NCBI GenBank assembly: GCA_022750155.1
Contig: JAKIWG010000006.1
Coordinates: 34,008 to 98,007 of the forward strand
Length of the DNA: 64,000 bases
Direction of reading: 5' to 3'
DNA from: Thermoplasmata archaeon
Lineage (GTDB): Archaea > Thermoplasmatota > Thermoplasmata > Lutacidiplasmatales > UBA184
Shown in pieces: positions 37,969 through 45,727 of the stretch. The notes below the pieces were generated by a model. That model saw only the letters and a program-made list of their open reading frames with translations, had not been told where the DNA came from and searched no databases. Position 1 is the first letter of the stretch. Each line of letters opens with the position of its first letter. Position numbers and translations under genes: made by a program.

Positions 37969-39636
37969 ATGGCCTCCCCGCGGGGTACGACGTTCCGGTT
38001 CGGTTCGCGGCGGGTGTCGGTTCCCCCCTCACGCTCCCTGCTCTCGGCGCTGATGGGCTCGCACCTGCCGATCCTGCAGCGGTCGATCCGCTACCATCGC
38101 CCGAGGGCCCCGTTCTGCGGGGTGGGGCAGTGCACGAACTGCCTGATCCGGGTCAACGGGATCCCCAACGTCCGGGCCTGCCGGTACGTTCCGAGCGACG
38201 GGGATTTCGTCGAGACCGAGAACTCGTGGCCGTCTCCCGCGGTCGACCTGCTCTCAGCGCTCGACGTCCTGCTCCCCGGGGGGATCGACACCCTTCGGGG
38301 ATTCCGAAGGCCCGCGTGGGCCACCCCGCTCTACCACCGGGTCGTCCGGAGGCTCTCCGGGTACGGGCGCCTGGCCGATCCGGGCCAGGGGTCCCCGCCA
38401 CCCGTGGGCTCACGCCACGACACCGACGTGGCGGTGATCGGTCTCGGGGTCGCCGGAGCCGCCGCGCTCCGGACCCTTCAGGAGCATGGGGCGAACGCCC
38501 TCGGGATCGAGCGGGGGTCGGTCGAGCCACTGCCTGGGACCCCCGTGCTGCCGGGGACGGCCGCGGCATTCCTTCCGCCGCCGGTGCCGGGACCGGCCCA
38601 CCCCTGGCGAATCGTCTGCGTGGAGCGAGGGTCCCGAGGCGTGCAGGTTCGGGCCCGTGCGGTGGTCGTCGCGACCGGTGGCTACGATGCCGGGCTCTGG
38701 TTCTCCGGAAGCGACCGACCCGGGGTGATGACCGCGGAGGGGGCCTTGTCGATGACCGGGAACGGGGGTCGGGGGGCGTTCCGCAAGGCGGTCGTGTTCG
38801 GCGGCGGCCCGCGCGCCGCCGACCTCCTCGACCGGTGGGGCGCCCTCATCGAAGCCGTCGTCGCACCGGGGGCGGTCTCCCCCGAGGTGAGCGAGAAGGC
38901 CTCGGCGCTCGAGGTCCCGCTCTATCCTCGCACCCTGTTGCTCGCCGCCCGAGGGCGCCGCCGCGTTCGCGCGGCCCTGCTGCGGTCCCGGGCCGAGGGG
39001 ACCGAGTTCGCCGTCGAGGCCGACGCGATCATCCTCGCCCACCGACGACTTCCGCACCCGCAGCTCTACTTCCAGGCCGGGGCGAAGATGGAGTGGCGCC
39101 ACTCCGCGGCGGCGTATTTTCCGACCCTTCGCGAAGGTACCGAGACCAGCCTGCCGGGATTGTTCGCCTCGGGGGAGGGCGCGGGGTTCCTCGGGCCGAC
39201 GGCGGTCGAGGCGAGCGGCGTGGCGGCGGCCCGGCAGGCGATGGGCATGCCGGCTCCCGCGATGGACGAAGGCTCCCGCGTGGACGCGACGGCGCCGAAT
39301 GAGATCGAAGGGTACTATCGCGAGCTCCTCACCGGACGTCGCGTCGGCGGCAAATGGGTCATCTGCCCGTGCGAGGACGTCCTCCTTTCGGAAGTGGAGG
39401 AGGCGCACGCGTTGGGGTACCGCGGGATCGAGGTCCTGAAGCGGTACACCGGGGTGGGGAGCGGCCTCTGCCAGGGTCGCTACTGCCTACCCGACACCCT
39501 CCTCCTGCTCGCCCGTCTGGAGCAGCGCCCGGCCCCGGAGGTCGGCTACATCACCCAGCGCCCGCCGGTCACGCCGTGGTCATTGTCGGCGTTCGCGACG
39601 CTCCCCGAGGACGGGGAACCCGAGGGTCCCGGATGA
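37969..39636 (+). CDS. Fused 2Fe-2S plus FAD/NAD oxidoreductase with C-terminal BFD-like Cys cluster (opine/sarcosine oxidase alpha, HcnA-HcnB type)
   Basis: APFCGVGQCTNCLIRVNGIPNVRAC; VAVIGLGVAGAAALRTLQEHGANALGIE; CPCEDVLLSEVEEAHALGYRGIEVLKRYTGVGSGLCQGRYC. Confidence 0.85.
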   Translation: MASPRGTTFRFGSRRVSVPPSRSLLSALMGSHLPILQRSIRYHRPRAPFCGVGQCTNCLIRVNGIPNVRACRYVPSDGDFVETENSWPSPAVDLLSALDVLLPGGIDTLRGFRRPAWATPLYHRVVRRLSGYGRLADPGQGSPPPVGSRHDTDVAVIGLGVAGAAALRTLQEHGANALGIERGSVEPLPGTPVLPGTAAAFLPPPVPGPAHPWRIVCVERGSRGVQVRARAVVVATGGYDAGLWFSGSDRPGVMTAEGALSMTGNGGRGAFRKAVVFGGGPRAADLLDRWGALIEAVVAPGAVSPEVSEKASALEVPLYPRTLLLAARGRRRVRAALLRSRAEGTEFAVEADAIILAHRRLPHPQLYFQAGAKMEWRHSAAAYFPTLREGTETSLPGLFASGEGAGFLGPTAVEASGVAAARQAMGMPAPAMDEGSRVDATAPNEIEGYYRELLTGRRVGGKWVICPCEDVLLSEVEEAHALGYRGIEVLKRYTGVGSGLCQGRYCLPDTLLLLARLEQRPAPEVGYITQRPPVTPWSLSAFATLPEDGEPEGPG

Positions 39637-40799
39637 TGCCGCCCTCCCGGGAGCGGTACCACACCGTCGTCGTCGGGGCCGGCATCGTCGGCCTGTTCAC
39701 CGCATACCATCTCGCCCGTGCGGGCGTTGGGCCTGTGCTCGTCGTCGACCGGGGATTCCTTTCCGGCGGCGCCTCGGGTCGAAACGGGGGGGGCGTCCGA
39801 CAGCAGTGGGAGACCGCCGCCACGGTCCGCCTGGCCCGGGAATCCGTCGACGCGTACCGTCGCTTCGGCGGTGAGTTCGGCTACAACATCTGGTTCCGCC
39901 AGGGCGGATACCTGTTCCTCGCCGAGAGTCCGAACGAGCTCGAGCGGTTGCGCAGGGTGCGGACGGTGGTCGAGCGGGAGGGCCTCCGATCCCGGGAGCT
40001 GACCCGGTCGGAGATCCCTCGGTACGCGAACGGGCTCGAGCTGGACGGGGTCGTCGGGGGGACCTTTCTCCAGAGCGACGGGACCCTCTACCCGTTCCCC
40101 GCGATCTGGGGGCTCTACGAGACGGTCCGGTCGCTCGGAGTCGAGGTCCTGCTCGGGGCCGAGGCCACCGGGGTCTCCGCGTCGCAGGGCAAGGTGCGGG
40201 GGCTCCACCTCGCCACGGGCCCGGTGGCGACCGATGCGGTCGTCAACGCGGCCGGAGGCTGGTCCTCGGAGTTCTCCCGCCGCTGCGGCCTCGCCCCATC
40301 GAACACGCCGACCCGGCACGAGATCCTGGCCACGGAGCCGCTCAAACCGTTCCTCGACCCGATGGTCGTGCGGCTTTCCGACGGGCTCTACTTCTCCCAG
40401 ACGATGCGCGGGGAGATCGTGGGTGGGCTCACTCTGTCCCACCCCCCCGGTACCGCCCCGGGAATGCCGAGCTCGGCGAGGTTCCTTCGGGCGATGTCCC
40501 GCGCGCTCACCCAGCTCGTCCCCCGCCTCGCCACCCTGGGGATCCTTCGGGCCTGGTCCGGCTTCTACGACGATACGCCGGACGGGTTGCCCCTGATCGG
40601 CGAAGACCCTCGGCTCATCGGGTTCTTCCAGGCGAACGGCTTCGGCGGACACGGGTTCATGCTCGCCCCCGCCTCGACCCGGCGCGTCGCCCAGGCGGTC
40701 CTCGGCCAACCGAGCGACCTGGACCCCGCGCTCTTCGGCCCCGGGAGATTCCTCGGCCCGCCCCGGGAGCGTCCCGTAGAGGGCGCGCAGCTCGGCTGA
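39633..40799 (+). CDS. FAD-dependent oxidoreductase (DAO/sarcosine oxidase beta, HcnC type)
   Basis: YHTVVVGAGIVGLFTAYHLARAGVGPVLVVDRGFLSGGASGRNGGGVR; ATGA overlap with upstream gene. Confidence 0.92.
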   Translation: MMPPSRERYHTVVVGAGIVGLFTAYHLARAGVGPVLVVDRGFLSGGASGRNGGGVRQQWETAATVRLARESVDAYRRFGGEFGYNIWFRQGGYLFLAESPNELERLRRVRTVVEREGLRSRELTRSEIPRYANGLELDGVVGGTFLQSDGTLYPFPAIWGLYETVRSLGVEVLLGAEATGVSASQGKVRGLHLATGPVATDAVVNAAGGWSSEFSRRCGLAPSNTPTRHEILATEPLKPFLDPMVVRLSDGLYFSQTMRGEIVGGLTLSHPPGTAPGMPSSARFLRAMSRALTQLVPRLATLGILRAWSGFYDDTPDGLPLIGEDPRLIGFFQANGFGGHGFMLAPASTRRVAQAVLGQPSDLDPALFGPGRFLGPPRERPVEGAQLG

Positions 40800-40848
40800 C
40801 CCACGCGCCCCCCAAGGGGTTTTCCGATGCCCCCGGCTCCCCGACCCG

Positions 40849-42183
40849 ATGGACCGTTCCCCGACCGAGCCGTTCTACGAGCCATTCCCCCGCTCGAGCG
40901 GTCCGCCGGCGAAGGGCCCCGACCCGGTCCACCTGCTGGCGTACCGGGGTGCGGTCACGGGAGCTGACGCCTATCGCGCCGTCCGCTCCGCCGTCCGCGT
41001 CGAGGAGGGCGTCCTGCGGACCGGGAACCGGTTCGTCCCGGCGGACCGGTACCGGGAGATCGCGTTCGTCGCCGTGGGCCATGCGGCGCTCTCCTTCGCC
41101 CTCGGACTGTGCGACGCGTTGGGAGAGCGGTTGACCCAGGGGCTGGTGATCGGCCCCGACCCAATCCCGCCGGAGGTCCCCTTCCGTTCGATCCGCGTGG
41201 GGGACGGTTGGCCCGGATCGGTCGACGCCCAGGCGACATCGGAGTCGGTCCTTGAACTCGCGAGCGGTCTCGGGGAACGGGACCTCCTCCTCGTCGCCCT
41301 GTCCCCGGGCGCACTATGCCACCTCGCCCAGCCCCCGAACGGATGGACCGGGACGGCCTGGGCCGAGTGGCTGCGTCGTGCGAGCGAGAGCGGCGCGACC
41401 GGCGCCGAGGTGGCGAGCCTGGCCCGGCTCAGCGGCCGAGGGGCCGTCGCGGGCCGGGTCGCCCTCGCGGCCCGTGACGCGAGCGTGGTGACCCTCCTCC
41501 TCGAACGGGGCGACGGGGCCGCCGACGTCGGGGGGGGGCCGACCCTCCTTCCGACCTCTGTCGAGCGGGCGAGCGTCCGCGCGATGCTCGAACGGACCGG
41601 CCTATGGGCGAGGATGACCGCGGCGGAAACCGCCCCCTTTCTCGGCCCGGCCGCCCTGTCGCCGAAGCTCGGCGGTCAGGTCCGGCGCCCGGTCGTCGTC
41701 GCCACTCCGGCGGACGCGCTGCGCGGCGCGGCGGACTCGGTCGGCGAGAGGAAGTACATGCCGAGGCTCGCCGCGCTCAGCATCGCCGACCCCCCCGAGG
41801 CCGCGGCCGAACGGTTCCTGGCCCGCGTCGAATCCGTGGTGGAGGAGAACCGTCCGGAGATGATCGACGCCGGTCGCAAGGGGATCGTGGCGTTCGCCGC
41901 GCTGACCCTCGGGCTCCCCGAAGGGGTCGACGAGCAGCCGGCGTTCGAACGGTTCCTCGCCGCTGTCACCTCGAACCTCCGGCGCCGTGAGATGACCGTC
42001 TCGTTGCTTCGGACCGCGGGGTCGCCGTCAGGCCACCCGTCGCCCCCCGGCGCCGTCGTGGGGGGCACGGGCCCACGATCGGGGGAGCGCGCCGGCTCCG
42101 CCCGGCCGCTCCGTATGCGCTCGGGGATCACCGACGTGGGACTGATCGCGGTGGCGCTCTCGCCCGCCTCGCCCGGCGGTTAG
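40849..42183 (+). CDS. Divergent glycerate-2-kinase-like (DUF4147/MOFRL-type) protein
   Basis: AFVAVGHAALSFALGLCDALGERLTQGLVIGPDP, ESVLELASGLGERDLLLVALSPGALCHLAQP, GGGPTLLPTSVERA parallel GckA order. Confidence 0.6.
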   Translation: MDRSPTEPFYEPFPRSSGPPAKGPDPVHLLAYRGAVTGADAYRAVRSAVRVEEGVLRTGNRFVPADRYREIAFVAVGHAALSFALGLCDALGERLTQGLVIGPDPIPPEVPFRSIRVGDGWPGSVDAQATSESVLELASGLGERDLLLVALSPGALCHLAQPPNGWTGTAWAEWLRRASESGATGAEVASLARLSGRGAVAGRVALAARDASVVTLLLERGDGAADVGGGPTLLPTSVERASVRAMLERTGLWARMTAAETAPFLGPAALSPKLGGQVRRPVVVATPADALRGAADSVGERKYMPRLAALSIADPPEAAAERFLARVESVVEENRPEMIDAGRKGIVAFAALTLGLPEGVDEQPAFERFLAAVTSNLRRREMTVSLLRTAGSPSGHPSPPGAVVGGTGPRSGERAGSARPLRMRSGITDVGLIAVALSPASPGG

Positions 42184-42193
42184 GGAGGGTGGC

Positions 42194-43438
42194 GTGGCCC
42201 CGACCCCGGCCTCTCCGTCCCCGGGCGATGGATACTGGTCGCTCCTACGCAACCGCAACTTCCGCTTCGTGTTCCTCTCGGGATCGGCCGGGGACACCGG
42301 CTACGCGGCCTACTCGATCGCGATCCTGTGGATCGCCTACCGGGTCTCCGGAAGCCTCGCCGTCGCCGGACTCGTGCTCTTCGTGGAGTTCGGGGTCTAC
42401 TCCATGTCCTTCCTGGTCGGGCCCGTGGTCGACCGGGTGCGCGACCTCCGCAGCGTGCTTCTCGTCGGCTACCCGACCCAGGCGCTGCTCGCGTTCGTCG
42501 TCGGCCTCCTCCAGAGCGAGGGCCGGCTGACGACGCCGACCCTGCTGCTGCTCGTGATCGCCCTCTCCGTCGTGTGGGATTTCACCTGGACCGCGACCCA
42601 GGCGATCCTCCCGAGGGTCGTTTCGGGAGACGCCCTCTTTCGGGCCAACGGACTCTCCGGGGCGGTCAGCGGTGGAAACCAGATCGCCGGATTCGCGGCG
42701 GGCGCCGGGCTTCTCCTGATCGTCGGCCCGGCGGGCGCCACGTTCCTCTACGCCGCGCTCAACGTGGTCGCCGCGCTCCTGGCGATACCCATCCGCGCGG
42801 TCTCCGACTCGACCCCTTCGGCGGGCTACCTCGAGGAGATGGCCCAGGGGTGGCGATACCTCGCCGCGGGGGAAGGACGCCCGAGGTTGCAGCTCGTCAC
42901 CTACGCTACCGCCCAGGGTTTCTTCAGCGCCGCCCCGGCGCTCCTCATCGCGCTGCTCGCCTCCCGGGAGTTCGCCGACCCGGTGTCGAGCTACGGGATC
43001 CTGTTCACCGCCTTCGGGATCGGTGGCGTCGTCGGGAGCCTCGGGCTCGGGCAGGTCAATCCTCGCCGACACCTCACCGCGCTACTGGTCGGGGTGGGAG
43101 TGGGAGAGGGTGTGCTCGTGCTCGCGGCGGTCGAGGTGGCGCCCGCGCTCCTGGCGAGCATTGCGGCGTGGTTTTGGGTCGGGGTGTTCGACGTCGGCTT
43201 CTACACCGCGTACGTGGTCTACTTCCAGGCGACGGCCCCCGCGCCGATGGTGGCGCGCGCGCTGACGAACGCCTACTTCCCGAGGGGCGGCGCGCGGGCG
43301 GTGGGCGGACTGGTCGTCGGCGTGCTGGCCGTGACCCTCTCCCCGGTGGCCCTGGGCTCGCTCGTCGGCGGCGTGTTCGTCGCCATCGCGGTCCTCGGTC
43401 CGGCGCTGCTACCGGCCGTCCGTCGGCTCGGGTTCTGA
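42194..43438 (+). CDS. MFS transporter
   Basis: SLLRNRNFRFVFLSGSAGDTGYAAYSIAILWIAYRVSGS...; about 12 hydrophobic segments. Confidence 0.88.
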   Translation: MAPTPASPSPGDGYWSLLRNRNFRFVFLSGSAGDTGYAAYSIAILWIAYRVSGSLAVAGLVLFVEFGVYSMSFLVGPVVDRVRDLRSVLLVGYPTQALLAFVVGLLQSEGRLTTPTLLLLVIALSVVWDFTWTATQAILPRVVSGDALFRANGLSGAVSGGNQIAGFAAGAGLLLIVGPAGATFLYAALNVVAALLAIPIRAVSDSTPSAGYLEEMAQGWRYLAAGEGRPRLQLVTYATAQGFFSAAPALLIALLASREFADPVSSYGILFTAFGIGGVVGSLGLGQVNPRRHLTALLVGVGVGEGVLVLAAVEVAPALLASIAAWFWVGVFDVGFYTAYVVYFQATAPAPMVARALTNAYFPRGGARAVGGLVVGVLAVTLSPVALGSLVGGVFVAIAVLGPALLPAVRRLGF

Positions 43439-44059
43439 ACCGGCCGGCGGGATGGGCGGGTCGCTGACCTGGAAGTGTCGCTTGAGGGACATGTACTCCT
43501 CGTAGGAGATCTGGCGACGGGCCCGGACGGCCCCGGCCTGCTTCACCGACTCGATCCGGTACAGGTGGACGAGCTCGGAGACCGGGCGAGGGGTCGTCGG
43601 GGTCCGGTCCTGGGCGAGCGGGGCGGCGGCCAGGGGCCGCTCGGTCACCGGCACCTCGCCCGCTCCGGAGGAGAACGCGCTTGAGCCCGGGGGGGAAGAG
43701 AGGGCCGGCCGTTCCAGGTAGTGCCGGAGGGTTTCGAACTCGGCGGGCGAAATCTCCCCCTCGTCCCTCAGCAGTTCGATGAGCTCGGGCTGACGAGGGC
43801 GATAGGTCTCCACCAGTTCGGAGAGGGGCCGGTCGCCGCCCCCCGACGTGGCGGGAGCGTTCCCGAGGGAACCCTCGAGCGCGTCGAGCTCCTCCTGGAG
43901 CCGACGGAGCAGGGCGGCCGATTCCTCCGCGGAATCGCCCCCCGAGGGAGTCGGGGTGGAACGCTTCGCCGATACTCGGAGGCGACGGGGTCCGCGACCC
44001 CTCGACCCCGCGATGTCGACCTCGAGCGAGACCTCGATCTCGACGGGGTCGGGCGCCAT
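43409..44059 (-). CDS. Hypothetical protein with two SHOCT-like repeats
   Basis: LSELVETYRPRQPELIELLRDEGEISPAEFETLRHYLE and VSELVHLYRIESVKQAGAVRARRQISYEEYMSLKRHFQ. Confidence 0.65.
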   Translation of the reverse strand: MAPDPVEIEVSLEVDIAGSRGRGPRRLRVSAKRSTPTPSGGDSAEESAALLRRLQEELDALEGSLGNAPATSGGGDRPLSELVETYRPRQPELIELLRDEGEISPAEFETLRHYLERPALSSPPGSSAFSSGAGEVPVTERPLAAAPLAQDRTPTTPRPVSELVHLYRIESVKQAGAVRARRQISYEEYMSLKRHFQVSDPPIPPAGSEPEPTDGR

Positions 44060-44193
44060 GCCCCCCTCAGCCCCTTTTCGGGAAAACGTACGAGGGCCAA
44101 GGGGGGCCGTGTGGACGATGCCGGCCCCCGGACCTCGGTGCTTGCTTACCTTGGGGAACCAACTCCACTAGGGGGAGTAAGTGTAGCCGAGTA

Positions 44194-44203
44194 ACTATAT
44201 ATG
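44194..44203 (+). promoter_or_regulatory. TATA box of HxlR gene
   Basis: ACTATATATG about 38 nt upstream of ATG 44236. Confidence 0.6.
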
Positions 44204-44235
44204 GCCCGGGCGACTTGCACCCCCCGAGGAAGCCG

Positions 44236-44706
44236 ATGCAGCATCCTGTTGCCCGTCACGTCCCGGCCGCCGGGCCGAACGATACCTGCGAAACCCAACT
44301 CTCGGGCCCGTGCCCCGTCCTCGCGGCCGTGGGAGTCGTAGGGACCGAGTGGCGCCTCGCGATCATCCACCGCCTTCTGCAGGGCCCCCAACGCTTCAGT
44401 GAACTTCTGAAGTCGAACTCCCGCCTCAACGCGAAGACGCTGAGTGCGACCCTCAAGTACCTCGAGGGGACGGGCGTGGTCCAGCGGACCGTCGTCAGCA
44501 CCCGGCCGTTCAGCGTCGTCTATTCCTTGACCGAGATGGGGATGGGCCTCGCCCCCGCGACGCGGGAGCTTCGAGTGTGGGCCGAGCGATGGCTCGCCCC
44601 TCGGTTGCGCTCCGCCCACGCTCCGAGCCCCTCGAACCGGACCCCGGCGATCGAGGGAGAGTTGCCGCGCGTCGTGGTCGACTCCTCCGTCGGGCGCGGC
44701 CGGTAG
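44236..44706 (+). CDS. HxlR family transcriptional regulator
   Basis: CPVLAAVGVVGTEWRLAIIHRLLQGPQRFSELLKSNSRLNAKTLSATLKYLEGTGVVQRTVVSTRPFSVVYSLTEMG. Confidence 0.9.
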   Translation: MQHPVARHVPAAGPNDTCETQLSGPCPVLAAVGVVGTEWRLAIIHRLLQGPQRFSELLKSNSRLNAKTLSATLKYLEGTGVVQRTVVSTRPFSVVYSLTEMGMGLAPATRELRVWAERWLAPRLRSAHAPSPSNRTPAIEGELPRVVVDSSVGRGR

Positions 44707-44721
44707 GACGAAACCGTTCCC

Positions 44722-44743
44722 GGGGAGGTGTTCCAACCTCCCC
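44722..44743 (+). terminator. Perfect 8-bp hairpin after HxlR gene, terminator candidate
   Basis: GGGGAGGT-GTTCCA-ACCTCCCC starting 15 nt after the stop; no clear U-tract follows. Confidence 0.35.
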
Positions 44744-45397
44744 TCTCCCGGGGTTCATATACCGCGGGGGCGAACTATTCGATACAACCAACCCCGGGAG
44801 ACCCCCCTCACATCGCCACAAGGAGACGGCACCGCGTCTCGGGCGTGCGGGGGGGTCTTCCATCCCCCTCCTTCTCCGGCACCTTCCATCGTTCACGGGC
44901 GCCGCAGCCAGCATCCCGCGCGACCCGGTGGCTCGACCCAGCAATGTCGGGTTGTTCGTCGAACCCCTCGGGCCGAGCTCCGTGGTGTGCCTCACCGCCC
45001 CGCTCCCACCGAACCTTCGACGACCGACCCCGGAACCTGAGCTCCGCTCCGGCGCGACGTCGGGGGCCTTTCGAGGGCCTCTCCCCGTTCGCGTCGGTGC
45101 CCGCTCGAACGCCTTCGGCGTGAACGTCCGGCTGGGAAGAGGGGTCTTTCCGGCCGCCGACGTCTGATCAGCGGACGCGCTCCCCGGTGCTGGGACGCGT
45201 TCCACTCGACTCGGGGACTCACGCCCGGGCCCATTCCCGGCCTCGCCGCCGGACCTCTCCTCCCCGCAGGGCGACGGCTCACCGGCCGTCCGCCGCAGAC
45301 CCTCGGGGGGAGAGACCGCCCACGTCCCCCGGATCCGGTCTCCAGGACCGGCACCGCCGTCGTCGCGCGGTCACCGACGGACGGCGCGGAGTTTTCA

Positions 45398-45727
45398 ATG
45401 GGTCGTACGACCACGGACGCTTTCGCGTCCCCAGAACCCGTTCCCGCCGAATTCGCCGAACACCCGATCGTCCATGGGGCGTTCCGCCGGGTGGGACGCC
45501 TGCGACTCCCGCTCGGCCTTCACCACTCACCCTGGGCGACCCTCTACCGAATGCCCGACCACCGGCTCTTCTGGATCGTCCGGCTCTGGGAGGTGGACCG
45601 GCCGGTACGTCGATGCGTCGGCACGTCGACGATCCGGAGATTCTGTGACGTGAACCACCTGCCGGAGCTGCGGGCCCGTGTCGAAGAGCTCGTCGCGACG
45701 GCGGCGGATGGGGATGCGTCGGGCTGA
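45398..45727 (+). CDS. Small hypothetical protein, translationally coupled to HerA-like ATPase
   Basis: 109 aa; overlaps the downstream start by about 20 nt. Confidence 0.55.
   Translation: MGRTTTDAFASPEPVPAEFAEHPIVHGAFRRVGRLRLPLGLHHSPWATLYRMPDHRLFWIVRLWEVDRPVRRCVGTSTIRRFCDVNHLPELRARVEELVATAADGDASG

Noticed and set aside
44577-45167. 196-aa plus-strand ORF
   Set aside because: Overlaps the HxlR C-terminus; no domain or credible initiation; Arg/Pro-rich.
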